Source of the DNA: Sinonovacula constricta | Lineage: Eukaryota > Mollusca > Bivalvia > Cardiida > Solecurtidae | NCBI GenBank assembly: GCA_007844125.1 | Contig: CM017556.1 | Location: 79,657,296-79,721,295 of the forward strand | DNA length: 64,000 nt | Reading direction: 5' to 3' | Shown here: positions 1 through 12,113 of the stretch, in pieces | How positions within the stretch are numbered: position 1 is the first letter of the stretch | Layout of the letters: every line of letters starts with the position of its first letter | The notes under the pieces: generated by a model | Told to the model about the DNA's origin: nothing | Database searches by the model: none | What the model saw: only the letters and a program-made list of their open reading frames with translations | Position numbers and translations under genes: made by a program

Positions 1-1494
1 ATCCAATAAAGAAAACGCATTTTGCTGAAACATTTTAAGTAAATCACGCTGCTGTGCACGGTTTTGACAGTAAATGCCAACCTGAACCTCATCAAACTCA
101 GCTTGATTATTCCAGTGGCTGATTTAGAAGGGGGCATTCCTGGTGCGCGCCGCCCCATCCTAATATTTATTTACCATATGATATATAGAGTTAAAATATT
201 ATAATTGATTTTTATTAAGGAATAAAAGTGTCTACCTTTTTTGTTTATATAGATGTCATATATAATATTCGACACTTCCGAAATCAAAAGTTTCCTTATT
301 TCCTCGGATAACTTTCTAGAAGCTTGGGTGTTCAAGTCTGTTTTGTATTTTGTTTTATTGCTTTTTGGAAATTGTAAATATATGATCTGATTTACCACTT
401 GCATGTATAACATGTGCATTATTACAGGTGTAAAATGCAATATTCAACATATGGGAGGGGGTGCGGGGTCAGTTAACATAATATGTTGCAAACTTAAAAA
501 TAAATGAAATATCAGCCCTCATCCCTGAACCCCGTTCACTGAGGTAAAATCAGTGAACCGCTCTTGATTTCTAGTATGCAATTGCATGCAAAATCCTTTA
601 AAAAAAACTCAGTGGAAGGAATAGCTATACTGCCTTGTTTACGAATGTTTACAATGATTTGTTGTCAGGGTAAATAAATATTTATTACAAGAATAAAGCA
701 TGTCTGTGAATCGGCACCGAATACTATTTATAAAACAACTGCGTCTGTTATAGTTCAACAAAGCTCGTGACTACTGAAATAGACCGTAAGTTGACAACTG
801 TTTGGCTAACAGCCTGGCATCATGTAAAATAGCTGTATGACAAGGTATCCCCAAAAAGGAACGTGCGTCATAGAAAAAGTTCATGTTCCAGTGGTATGGT
901 AGGTTGCCATATGCATGTAGGTTGTCATGTTGGCTTCGGTTGTGGTTAATTTGATGTTGTTACTGTTGATGGGTTTTGTTGGAGGTGTTGTTTTTCGTTT
1001 TGGTGGTTGTCGCAGTAAGTTTTTTAAGGGTGTTGTTTAGCAGCGGATGGGTGTGTGTTGTTGAACCTTGGGATGGTTGTGTTAAAACCTGTATTGGTAA
1101 TGGTCATGATTTTGCTACAATATTATATTGCGAAAACCAATTTATCCAATTAACCCCTTTTGCAATAGCGCGTACATTTTGGTCTTATAGACTCTATCGG
1201 AATAGTCCATACTTTCATTTTCATGAACTAATATAAAAAGGTAAGAGACTTTACAATTGGCACCATTTCATTAATGTTTATTTTATCATTCTTATCAAAG
1301 CACTGAAAGACCCGATTCATTCTTGGTCGGTCATTGACCTTAACAGACACGTTCTAGGTGTACCTTCTGTACCTAGGCATTCCATCTCCAATCAGCCACG
1401 GAGTCTGTTTATTATCAGGCTAATTATCCACAATACTTTCTTGATGGAGACCATGGAGTTGCCCATTGTATTATTATCACCTTATAGAACATAC
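1..1494. other. no gene seen
   Basis: AT-rich sequence with short chance reading frames only. A G/T-rich patch lies at 905-1100. I see no splice-bounded coding exon, RNA gene or recognised repeat. Confidence 0.5.
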
Positions 1495-1848
1495 AATGAG
1501 AGACATTAATGAGTAGTTTCCCCTGAATAATCCCTCAATGCAAGAAGGTCCTTTCATTTGTTTTACTCGGTTTTTATGCTTGTGCTCTTTGGAGTATGTG
1601 CTGACTTTTCTGCCTTTCTTGTGATACCCAGCTTAATCGTCAACAAACACTTCCATTTTCTGTTTTAAATAATATATCTATCAGTATTCAAATGAATTTT
1701 AAGCTATGCAAAATTAAGAAATGACACTGTTTGTAATCGCAATATCTACAAACGAACATGCGATAAAGTCCAATAATTCTAATTAAAGGACTTATGTACT
1801 GTTTGGAATATCTCAGATATTTACTAACAAGGGAGACAATTTCCTTTT
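1495..1848. repeat. interspersed repeat R, copy 1
   Basis: The stretch from gagagacattaatgag through gggagacaatttcc matches 62295-62625 over nearly its whole length (shared words include tgaataatccctca, tttggagtat and gatacccag). It is a two-copy interspersed family in this window. No terminal inverted repeat or coding frame is visible. Confidence 0.7.
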
Positions 1849-1849
1849 G

Positions 1850-2086
1850 GATGAACTCAAATGATAGTGGTCAAATGGTTTTCTTGGTTAAAACAGCAAA
1901 CTGTGCAGCGTGGCTCAGATAGGAAATACTTGTTTGTAATGACGTTAATGGCGTTATGGTTCACGTTTCCGACAGGTGTAGGACACCAATAAACTGCATT
2001 TTACGAGGTATGTTCAAATAACAATGGTTTACTAATATTTATTATAAAAATATTTTTGGTTCAAACTGTTGGATACCATCTTTAAG
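1850..2086 (+). mobile_element. TTAA-ended MITE, 5'-truncated copy a
   Basis: It carries the internal block agtggtcaaatggttttctt, then ctgtgcagcgtggctcagat, and the right end caaactgttggataccatct plus ttaa, shared with the copies at 33.8 and 39.5 kb. The left half is missing. Confidence 0.7.
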
Positions 2087-2147
2087 TATGTTTATAACAC
2101 CACATCTATTGTAAGACAGTACGACTCATGAATGTAGTCGCTTAAAT

Positions 2148-2470
2148 GTTCATTCTTTGCAAATCTGTACATAATCTTGGTGGGGATTTCAGTTTAAAAT
2201 AGATATCGACGTCAAAGCTTATTACTCAAATAGTAGTGCCACGTGATCTCAAAAGTAAGCGGCCACGTGGTTTTCTTTAAATATAGCCAACCGTGCAGCG
2301 TGGCTCGGATAGAAAATACATTTTGTAATTAAAAGTGGGGTGTTATACTTTACTGTCCACATTGGTGCATAGCACCAACAAACATCAGTTCGCGGAGTCT
2401 TTTCAGGTAACAATATTTTTTTGGTTTTTGAGAAAGACAAAGTCCCAAACTGTTGGATACCAAATTTACT
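2148..2470 (+). mobile_element. TTAA-ended MITE, partial copy b
   Basis: It shares ttggtggggatttcagttt, gcagcgtggctcggatag, tcttttcaggtaacaat and the right end aaactgttggatacca with the other copies. The outer left terminus is absent. It lies in tandem with copy a, so the two may come from one older event. Confidence 0.68.
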
Positions 2471-2764
2471 ACGCTATGCGCATGCGCATGTCAGCAAATA
2501 ACTAAGAGTTAAACTTTGGTTAAGAAAGGTAGCAGGCGGTAATTTGCAGTGGCGTCCACCTGATTGCTAATTGTGTTATGAAGCGATTAAATTTATGGTT
2601 ATTGTTAATCAAAGAACTAAATTACACTCACTTATTACGTACACCACTGTCTAAAGCAATATCTGGTAATCTGCTTGCAATATTAAGCGCGGCCTTTTTT
2701 TCTTGCTTGTTTGGCAAGGATGCGCATTGCTTCCTCTTCAAGCATGTTATTCATATAATTTGTA

Positions 2765-3265
2765 TTAAAGGTATTTGTATCCGACAGTTTGGTTTATAAA
2801 ATCTTTTCTTGAAACAACCAAATAAATTATTGCTATCTGAACAGATCCCACGAAATACTGTTTATTTTCTGCCCTACTCCTATGTGAAAAGTGAAGCATA
2901 GAATTAAATTCGTCATTACAACAATGTACTTCCTATCTGAGCCGCGCTGCATGGTTAGCTATTTTTAAAACAAAGCAAACCACGTGACCACTTATATTTG
3001 AGCCCTTCCAGGTTATCCTCTCTGACGTCGCTGTCTATTTTTAGCAGGAATCCAAATCGTTCTTATTTATAGATTTGAAAAGAATGAACATTGTGTGTGC
3101 TGTTTTTCTGCCTTATGATTAAGCTGTTGTTCAAAATCGTCTAAGCTTCGACTAAAGTATGGATTTTTTTTCTGCAGAAATTATGCGCAAATACCCCAAA
3201 CAAATGTTAGATATTGTTACATAATATATGGTATAGGCAAACAGTCGGATACCACCTTTAAACTG
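2765..3265 (-). mobile_element. TTAA-ended MITE, full-length copy c (about 500 bp)
   Basis: Both ends are present: ttaaaggtatttgtatccga on the left and tcggataccacctttaa on the right, an inverted pair flanked by the TTAA expected of piggyBac-type targets. The interior matches 17010-17537 on the same strand and the inverse of 33791-34292. No transposase frame is present, so it is non-autonomous. Confidence 0.8.
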
Positions 3266-3366
3266 AGATTTTGATTACACACTTGGTAAATGAAATGAAA
3301 TTAAGGTACCATTGTATGGGGATGTTCTCGTTAGGAAGTCTTGGTAGAACCATTGATACGCTGTTT

Positions 3367-3483
<117 letters not shown>

Positions 3484-4976
3484 CATCCTCATGGAGGCTT
3501 AGGCCCGACCTGGAACCTCATTGTCGGACACCCACGACCGATCCATTCCGTTACTGTCCATTCATCGCCCATGGGGTATTTAGTTCAATACAATATCAAA
3601 AATATCTTCTTAGATAAAAGAAAATTGCCTTTGTTTAATTCATATAACCGGTATACTAAAATGGCTTAGTTTGGCTTTTTTAAAATTAGGGACCATTACT
3701 TATAATGACTTAGTTCTTTAATCCCTTGGATCATATTCTTTACGGTCTTAGTTGTTATTTTTTCTTACTTAAATTAAAAGATTTACTTAAATTCTGAAAA
3801 GAATACTAAGAATTTTCTTTTGGTTTTCTGAGTAAAATATATCTATGAAAATATTTTAAAATTTGAGGAAATCTCTCAGTTGAAGTCAGAAAAAATGTCT
3901 AAAATTCTTTATGAAAACGACCCCAGGTGTTTAAACAGAAGTCCATTTGGACACGTTATTTTCACCCTCGTTTTATCTCAAGAACTTCGGCTGATTGCAG
4001 CCCTCGGGGGACAGTCTAGACCGCTCTGAATATCATGGTACTGACTGAGAAGTTTGCTACGATCATGTCTGATTTCTGTCTGACATAGTTATTGTTATGT
4101 TTCTGTTGACTGATGGAACTCCCGTTTGACCGCCCGTGTCATATCAATGTTGAAATAATGTATACAACCAGCCATAGGAATCTCACAATTCGGGCTATTG
4201 CAATTACCAATTTACCACACGAAGATTCGTCAATTGACAATGCTTACCGCAAGGATTTGAGAGAAATCACTTACAGACCTCAGAATATAGAATTTGGATC
4301 TTGTTGCCAAGAATAATATAGGCTACTTACTGCTTTTCATTCTTTAGATTAAAATTTATATCTGAAATTTAAGTGTTTTTTTTTATTGTTGTTGTTTTGT
4401 AAGAATTTAATCCAGATAGTTGTAAATCCATAAATAATGTATATTATGTAATGTTGATTTGAATTTTGTTTGAACTTTATTCGCTGGACTTAAAAAGCTC
4501 TATGGTACAAGTTCCTCACAGGAAGTGAACAGCAGAGAGGGGCTGTGATGATCCGGAACTCCTCGGGTAATTTCGTCCTTTTGAAGACTGATGAATAGTG
4601 AAAAAAATCCGAGATGTGCCTATTAAAATTATTACATTTGAAAAAGATATTTACTTTTCCTATATAGACCAAAAACAAATATGTTACTTGTGAAAGGAGT
4701 GGCTTACATATTACAGTAACGGTATGGATAATGTGTTTTCCATTGAGAAGGCGGTGCTATCGTCAGTAATACATTGTTGTATATAATAGTTAAGTATAGT
4801 TGTCAACATTATAATTATCAATGTATCATTCTATGTTTTCTTCCTAAATCTCAATTTATGTGTTTACATAAATATGCATGTGTCTAATGTGGATTCTTAC
4901 TTTCTTGAAAACAGAAGCAACTTGTCATTGAAAATTCCCCAGTTATGGTTGTTGTTTGCTATCTCTGGAGAAAGAC
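3484..4976. other. no gene seen
   Basis: AT-rich sequence with no supported gene. A short piece near 4545-4625 (ccggaactcctcgggtaat) resembles the ends of the 22.6 kb terminal-inverted-repeat element, so it is probably a degraded fragment of that family. Confidence 0.45.
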
Positions 4977-5595
4977 TAGGGTTCCAACAGTCGGAGAATT
5001 TAAAATTAGTCAGAAAAATAAGCAAAAGTCAGGGAAAAGTCAGGAAATTTTGAAATTGGTCAGGATAATTTGAGACATAAGCAAAAGTCAGGGAAAAGTC
5101 AAGGAATTTGTTTCGAGAAGAATGTCGGACAAACAGTAAGAAGCAAAATCAGTAAAGGCTAAGAAAGTTTCTTCCATTATTTGGGTTATGTTTATTGTTA
5201 TTTATGATTATGAGCATCTCCTTTATTCTTGTAAACATCTTACTCTAAAAATATTTCCTATGCTTGAAAAGTTTTGGATATTTTTTGTCATTTACAGTAA
5301 CTAACTTACTAAGAAAGAAACTGAAATGGGGTTTAAGCGTCCCTTGCCTCCTGAGCTGATTTATGGTATGTTTCCCACTTCTGCTTGCTTATATTCATGT
5401 GTTCTGTATCTGAAATATTTTAAATAAAGAACGGGATGAAAGAGGTTATCTTATATGGGGAGGTGGAGGCCAGCATATAAAAAACAAACATTTAATGCTT
5501 AAAGATTGTGCAAACGTGACGCAGTTATTGGTCAGGGTTTTTCGTCAAGGAAAAGTCAGGGAATTTTGATTTCTCTTCTTTGTGGGAACCCTGGA
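4977..5595. mobile_element. hAT-like MITE with CAGGGTTCC termini (about 615 bp)
   Basis: The left end ctagggttccaacagtc and the right end ttgtgggaaccctgg form an imperfect terminal inverted repeat. Internally, gcaaaagtcagggaaaagtc occurs twice near 5025-5100, with an inverted-end-proximal copy near 5540. There is no transposase frame. hAT assignment is by terminal sequence style only. Confidence 0.6.
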
Positions 5596-6935
5596 GGTAA
5601 TTAATAATAAGGCACAAATATCTAACAACTTTTGATACTTCTTTCTCGGCTTATTTCCGAACGCGTACGGAAAAGACCGAAGATGACGTGGAATCTTTCC
5701 TCGATAATGACGTCATAATCTGAAATGAATGCAAAGAGAAGATCATGTGATTCTATTCCATTTACTCTGAGTTGTGACCAGATCGCTGTAACGATGTTAA
5801 TCTGATCTTCTAGCTAATATGTTTGTCTAAGTACGACCGTACATGAAGTTTTGTTTCTTATCATTCTTCATGGTGTGTGATCATCGTTTATGTTTTGCAT
5901 GCAAATGAAGAGTTCTCTTCAAGATTTAACAGGTGATAGAGTCAAATTCAACAAATAAGCGAGAAAGTTGTGTTGATGTTCTTTTGCAGACGACTGATCA
6001 GAGTTCTAGATACAGAAGCAAATCAGATTGGAAATATGGTAGAACTTCCTATAATCGGCCATCCCTGACTTAATGTCCGGATTGGTAAAAAATTTAATAT
6101 CTTATTCTGGTCACATTTTTTTAATTTAGTAGGTACAATTCCGCAATGAACTCTTCTTGTGATACTTCGGCCGGCCATATTTGTTGATATTGCTTTACTA
6201 TATAAATCTTATTACAAACGTGTTCACTTTTTGTTTACATAAAAAATAGTTTCTTTGATACATTACTGTAATGCTTAAGCTGCTGTTACCAGGTATTACA
6301 TTATTTATTACCAAGTTAAGTGTTGGTATAGTATGTTTCTGTTTGTATTCGGAAGATGTCAAAGATTATCGTCAATACAGCCAAAGTTACGTCTTCAATA
6401 AAGAACTTAGCATATTTGCATTAGATTAGTCTTTTTTTAGAGCCACATACTGTTCTTCTTTCATCAGAAGCTCCCAAGTTATGCACTGTGTCAGGGTTGG
6501 TACTTCAATTTGGTATAAACGGCATTGTCTTTGATTGTTTTCCTTTGACCGCGGAAAGATTCAAGGAGTCCTGACGGAGATGAAAGCGTGTCCCGGGACC
6601 GCCTTGTATCATGGCCGTTTCCCCGGGAACCCTTTTATTAATTACTGTACCAGAAATTAACACACACACACCACAGTCTTCAGTGGATTCTTCTGATCAG
6701 ATAGTATCATTAAAAGGCGCACCATGTGCCGATTATATCGCACAAACGTGCTCATTTCGGTACGACTTACGTTATTTGACGCCCTCTTGTTAAGTTTCAA
6801 AGGGCGCTGAATACAGATAAGTAATCATTTGTGACAGTATCATTTTACATGTATGTACTAACATGTTTTGTAGTATGAATAAGATAAACGATTTTCTGTA
6901 TTATGCTGAATTTTTTTAACATAATAAATACATGT
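5596..6935. other. no gene seen
   Basis: Unique-looking sequence with two TGACGT-type words (near 5682 and 5707). The small frames here lack codon structure or homology I recognise. Confidence 0.4.
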
Positions 6936-7182
6936 AAGGCCCGTATTTACCAACTATTCATAAGTTAAAATTGCTTAAGTCATGGATTTCAATCCACCGT
7001 ATCTTCATTATGTATTTAGCTACATGTATTCATTTTTGCATGACACTTTAACTTTGCTACTTTCAGCTTAAAATCACATTACAACTTCATAAATAAGCTT
7101 ATTTTTGTTGAGTATGAAAATTGAGACATGGGCTTAAGTCATGACTTAGACTTAAGGATGGTTGGTGATTCTGGGCCTAAAT
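6936..7182. mobile_element. MITE with GGCCCGTATT termini (about 245 bp)
   Basis: The left end ggcccgtatttaccaac and later taagtcatgg are mirrored at the right by catgacttagacttaagga and ggttggtgattctgggcc. A relative of the left half lies at 35197-35340 in intron 4. Confidence 0.65.
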
Positions 7183-7339
7183 GTGCTCTTGCATTCACTG
7201 CAACAGCAATAAGTACATATTTACAAAGTAGTTTCGTTTATATTGTGTTTAAGCTACATAGCTGCAATCCAACAACAGTTATATGGCGTTGTTTTTTTGT
7301 TTTTTTTTGGTGTTGGTGGCAGAAGACAAAATTTATGAG

Positions 7340-7485
7340 TAGAACCCAACAGGCGATCCGAATGCCAACTGGATGACCTTGTTACGTAAAATCTCTCAAC
7401 CGACCAGGATTCGAACCCAAGCGGCGAGAAGTTAAAGAGTTGCTAGTCAGCGACGTTAACTGCTCGGCCGCTGGCATCCACAAGT
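7340..7485 (-). repeat. tRNA-like SINE head, long variable arm type
   Basis: Read on the minus strand this stretch holds a box-B-like ggttcgaatcctggtcgg preceded by gccagcggccgagcagttaa, with a long arm between, as in serine or leucine tRNA. The acceptor ends do not pair convincingly, so I read it as a tRNA-derived SINE fragment, not a tRNA gene. Confidence 0.45.
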
Positions 7486-7845
7486 CTCCGCGTTCGTGTC
7501 TTGGAGCTATTATAACACTAGCGTTTATCAGAATCGGCTAATGCTGAATTCGTTTAACTTTGTTTTTTTGTGTGTTTTTAATTTGTTTTTTAAGCTGTAA
7601 CTTAAATGATAAACGAAAACCGATTAATGAAAAAAATGGAAAAGAACTAACAAGATAATATGCTGTATTTAGTCAATTGAGTTTTGGCGTTATCATTTGA
7701 TGAAATACATCAAACGCCGTGGAGAAATGAGTTACAATGTGTGTGATTTAATTTAAGACTTTGCACAACCTTCTGAAAAAGCTACTGAACAGTCCATGGT
7801 CCGGTTCTACAGACTAGTGGGCTGCCGCCTGTGATCTTTTGGTTA

Positions 7846-8230
7846 AATCGGAACTCCTCGGGTAATTCCGTCTTCGGGAAATCATCCCTCGGATGTATCT
7901 GGTGCAATAATACTTACTGAAATCACGATCGTTTTGTTCGCCGGAAGTCGGAGGAAGAATATGCCTATGTAGTTCGCACAAAACATAAGCATTGCTATCG
8001 TTTGACAGTTGCGTGTCTGCTGCGCTGGGTAAATTAAAATCGGATGATTTAAATTTGACGCCACATTTTCACAGGTACTATAGTGAGCTGATATCCGAGC
8101 TTCCATCTTTGTTTTGACGTCTGTCACAAAAGAAGTCCCATTTAGGGAAATGGCCGAGGAAATCCGACTACCTACATAAAATTTTATCCGAGAGATGATT
8201 CGTGAATTATCCGAGGTGTTCCGATTGCTT
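7846..8230 (-). mobile_element. TIR element E, deletion copy (about 385 bp)
   Basis: The termini cggaactcctcgggtaat and attatccgaggtgttccgat match those of 22617-23200. The interior (gacgtctgtcacaaaa, ccgagcttccatctttg) is the inverse of that copy but about 200 bases shorter. It holds an 81-codon minus-strand frame whose start resembles the frame at 22712, but the two diverge by frameshift, so I do not call a protein. Confidence 0.7.
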
Positions 8231-8289
8231 TCGGTTAAGTCGCCGACTTTTAACTTCGAGTCGGGACGGTAAAAATTATGTGAGAGGTT

Positions 8290-8405
8290 TGTTGTTTTTT
8301 TTCCAGCTAACTAGCGGTGTGTCGGTGGTTGTACTCAGGCATAAGTCTGGGATCTTCCTCCACAAATAATAAAATATAACTGGACGTCGCCAGTTTTACC
8401 AGAAC
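8290..8405 (+). repeat. SINE family 3 fragment
   Basis: The order ttccagctaactagcggtg, ggttgtactcaggcataag, gggatcttcctccac matches the 3' body of the copies at 53.3 and 56.5 kb. Confidence 0.6.
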
Positions 8406-9550
8406 TGTGTCAGTACAATGTAAAAAAACAACAACACAAAAACGGTTAGATACAGGTTTCTTGCTTGTGCTTAATGGCTATAAAGATTAATGCTACATTT
8501 ATTGCCAATATATTGTCGTTTTCTAATCATTTCAAAATGTGAACCGATATATGTTTCTTCAGAATAAGATGATAACAATGGCTTTAAATGTGCGGCCCAT
8601 ATTCCCTTGCATTGTTTGTTGGAAGGTTGATGCTGTGCGGGTGTTCCACCTCACAGATGTCATATCTTGTCAGATTGTGGCCAGGAAATTAGTTCAACAA
8701 TGGCTGATTGCAGGTCGAATGATGGATCCATGTCTAGATTATACTCTGCATGATTGATAGCTCGGAATAATAAGAATTTGATGTTTTTACGCTTACGCGT
8801 CATTAAATTAAAGACAAACGAGCATATTTAATTCATATTCGACAAATCGAGCAATTCAGGCAGTGCGTTTGCTTTTTTAAACGTATTTATAAATTCACTT
8901 TCTTCCAATGTTGGTTTACTCTGAAGAAATAAATATTGTGTGTTTTACAATATATTTACATTGCAAACATTAACAAAATTTACTAAAATTACATGTCTCC
9001 GAGCTTTGTACCAACTTGAAATATCTTCGTAAAAACTCATTTAATACATGTAAATACACATATAGAAACATATTTGCTTAGTAAAAATTATTTTAATAAT
9101 AGAACAAAACACATTTAAATTATTGGTTCTGACGTTGAAATTGCAGTTGTACTCTGCTGCAAATAAATACCAGCTTAGAGTAAATGTATCATTTATTCGA
9201 TACATAATTAAGCTGTTGCCTTCATAATTTCTATTTTATGATAAACATAGCTTATAACTCATGCATCAAAGAAATGTGAACTTTTGGCAAGTAATACTGC
9301 AAAGAAAGTAAATTCTCTTATTGCTCGCCATTTGGCCAAAATTATATAAAAATATAAGTGACATGTTGAATTCGTTAACGCTGTGATGTATTGGTTTCTG
9401 TCAAGGGTGACAGCACTTGATATTTCCTGGAATCCGAGAAGCCGTTATTGATACGGACGTCACCCCCACCCCACGGGCGATTGTCTGAGAGCAGTCATGA
9501 AGCTGTCAGTCCAGCTGGCGTAAGCTACACTTTATAACCAGTTGATGCGA
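8406..9550. other. no gene seen
   Basis: AT-rich spacer. The 72-codon frame at 8539-8757 has no recognisable domain and no splice context; I treat it as chance. Confidence 0.4.
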
Positions 9551-9559
9551 ATGCTTAAC

Positions 9560-10500
9560 AGATGACTCTGGTAGTAAATGCCGTGGTAGGGATTGTGATG
9601 TTAATGACAGTTATTGTGTTTGTTACAGTGGTTGCGATTGCTTGCTGGTAGTGGTTGAGGAAGGGCTGGTAGTGGTGATGGCGATTGTGGTGTTGGTGTT
9701 GTTTTAATATTTTAATATTTGTTGTTGCTATTGTAGTTATAGTTGTTGTTGCGATAATAGTTGTTCTGATGATGTTAGTTGTGAAGGCATAATCGTCAAA
9801 GAACTGTCATGCAGACATTTGCAAACTGCTGTTTGCGAGTCATGGTGTAGCAGATGCGTGCATTAAGTTATAGAGGCCGTTGTGGTATTGATGGTTGTGG
9901 CACATTGTCATGATAGTTCTTGGAACCCGAGAAGCAATTAATAACATAGAATTCTTTCTCCAGGTGATCGTAGGAGAACTGTCACGATAGCGCTTGTCAA
10001 ACTGGTGCTGGTGATACTTGCTGTAGCTGATGTAAGCATGTGAGTGGTTGTGGTCGTTGTTGTGGTCGCAACGATGCTCACATGCTTACATTTATACCTT
10101 TTTGCAAGGATGACGGTCATAATTTCGTCCCTACAGCTGTTGTTTGTCTGGATTCGATATAACCAGTGTGCTTGTAGTGTTGCTTGTTTTGGTTTTGACT
10201 GTAAGGTATGGTTGTTGTTGAGATGATGGTTGTTGTGGTTAGGGTGCTTGTCGTTGTTGTGATTGTGATGACAGTTGGTGATGGTGGTAATGGTAGTAGT
10301 GCTAGCAATGGTGGTGATGGTTGTTGTGGTGGCGATGGTAGTGCTACTGGTAGTGGTGGTTATAGTGATTGTGATAGTGACTGTTGTTGTGGTAGTAGTG
10401 ATGGTAGTTGTAATGGTTGTGAGTATTGTTTTGTGGGTGGGTATGGGTTGGTGATAGGGATGATGGTTGTAGTGATGGTTGTGGTCTTGGTTGTAAGGGG
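9560..10500 (+). repeat. degenerate GTT/GGT-rich low-complexity tract
   Basis: A strongly strand-biased tract of gttgtt, ggtggt, gatggt and related triplets, densest at 10200-10500. It creates long Gly/Val/Ser-rich frames on the plus strand and His/Tyr/Thr-rich frames on the minus strand with no unique sequence. Confidence 0.8.
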
Positions 10501-10509
10501 TATTTCAAT

Positions 10510-11066
10510 CTCCCATCTTGGAAATAAAAATACTCTTGGAATAAAATTCTCTTTGTCCGGATTGTATCAAACTCTCGGCTTGGAAAGCGAATACCACCCT
10601 TCGTGTTCAAAGTGCCCCACATTGTTCAAGAGCCTTGAATGCTAGGACACTTTAAAGACAATTAGAATTATTAACTTTTTCACATTTTAAAAGAACACAT
10701 TGTTCAAAATCGTTATTATTTCGGACAGATACTCTGTCATTTGACGGCCGATTAGCTTGACTAAGTTAGCAATCAAAATCTTCTGGATTCTTTGAAAAAA
10801 ATTGTAAATCCTGATCTTGTCTGGAATTTTGGAATCTATCATACGGAGTTTCCAATAGGATTGTTTGTTTGATTGCGTCTGGTTTTCATGATTCTGCAAC
10901 AGACATTTTGCAGACACATTAACTTGGCATTATTTGGTTTGTGAACTGTAAATACATTTGTATATTTTTTTTTCAATAAATACCATATAATTGTAAAATC
11001 TTTTAATTAAAACCAAATGCATAATTTAGAGGTGGGTGTGATAAGGTGAATCCGTCCGAGTGGAAT
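10510..11066. other. no gene seen
   Basis: Spacer between the GTT/GGT tract and the 26-bp minisatellite. A 76-codon minus frame at 10687-10917 has no recognisable feature. Confidence 0.4.
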
Positions 11067-11475
11067 TAAGTAACCGAACTTGTAGGTGGGATAGAGTAAC
11101 CGAACTTGTAGGTGGGATAGAGTAACTGAACTTGTAGGTGGGATAGAGTGACCGAACTTGTAGGTGGGATAGAGTGACCGAACTTGAAGGTGGAATAGAG
11201 TAACCGAACTTGTAGGCCGGATAGAGTAACCAAACTTGTAGGTGGGATAGAGTAACTGAACTTGTAGGTGAGATAGAGTAACTGAACTTGTAGGTGGGTT
11301 AGAGTGACCGAACTTGTAGGTGGGATAGAGTGACCGAACTTGTAGGTGGGATAGAGTGACTGAACTTGTAAGTGGGATAGAGTGACCGAACTTGTAGGTG
11401 GGAAAGAGTGACCGAACTTGTAGGTGGGATAGAGTAACCAAACTTGTAGGTGGGATAGAGTAACTGAACCTATAG
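11067..11475 (+). repeat. 26-bp minisatellite, about 16 units
   Basis: The unit is close to gaacttgtaggtgggata plus gagtaacc, with units spaced 26 bases apart and point variants (accg/actg, gtaac/gtgac). Because 26 is not a multiple of three and the antisense strand lacks stops in all three phases, it opens a 166-codon minus-strand frame with a 26-residue period. Confidence 0.95.
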
Positions 11476-11597
11476 CTCTTCCGAATACTCGGTCCCTGGT
11501 GGTGCATCGTACTAGTGGTTGTCCATGCTGTTATCCACAGACATGTTTGTTCGCTTTTATGTTTTTGCTTGTTTGTTTAAATGGTCCCTCTTACACT

Positions 11598-12113
11598 CAG
11601 CTATCCGGATACGGAATTCACGTGAAGCAGAAATAGTGCTGCCTTCGTTGTGCCTAGCATGCCGAGGACACATGGCACTATGCTTTACCCCAGGGGCGCA
11701 TCCAAAACATTTTGGCGGGGGGGGGGGGGGTATGAATCAAGATTCCTTTAACTTTATCGCAGTTAATACTAAATATATATTTACGGAGCCTAACTTCGAA
11801 CTAAGCAGTCAAAAGAGAGAAATTACTTTAAAAGCTTAGTATTTTAAGCTAACATGTATGTGCTCGCACATCTCCGCTCTTTTATCTGGTTGGGGGTATG
11901 CATCCCCAATTCCCCGACCCCTGGATCCATCCCTGCTTCACCGATTATTCTAAAACCGGAACGATCAGTCATTTAACTACCCTTTACTTGAGCCTTAGCA
12001 AGGGAGCTATAGCACTACCATTGTAACGAACTTGGTGTGTCGTAGTTATGGTCTATTTCCGAACATTTCCATGCCTGAAGCAGACGCTCTACACAGAGCC
12101 CCACTAGGTCGGA
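11598..12113 (-). mobile_element. tRNA-derived SINE family 1, split by a nested MITE
   Basis: The two outer parts, 11598-11691 and 11940-12113, align in order with the minus-strand SINE at 14074-14341: tatccggatacggaattcac (tail side), then tagcaagggagctatag, and the tRNA-like head ending aggtc. The intervening 248 bases are the MITE described separately. Confidence 0.75.
11692..11939. mobile_element. hAT-like MITE inserted in a SINE
   Basis: The left end caggggcgcatccaa and right end ctggatccatccctg are an imperfect terminal inverted repeat. Flanks ctttaccc and cttcaccg agree at 6 of 8 bases, as an aged 8-bp target duplication. A relative lies at 26013-26258 (shared: tatgaatcaaga, ccctaacttcga, aaaagcttagtattt). 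A run of about 13 G lies near the left end. Confidence 0.72.

Noticed and set aside
7882..8127. MTDVKTKM protein, apparently shared with 22712-23026
   Set aside because: Similarity at the DNA level continues while the protein frames part by frameshift, so the shared frame reflects a common transposon, not a conserved gene.
10208..10645. 145-codon Gly/Val/Ser-rich plus-strand frame
   Set aside because: It lies on the GTT/GGT low-complexity tract and loses any pattern outside it.
11007..11507. 166-codon minus-strand frame with periodic protein repeats
   Set aside because: It is produced by the 26-bp minisatellite; no flanking coding sequence, promoter or splice evidence.
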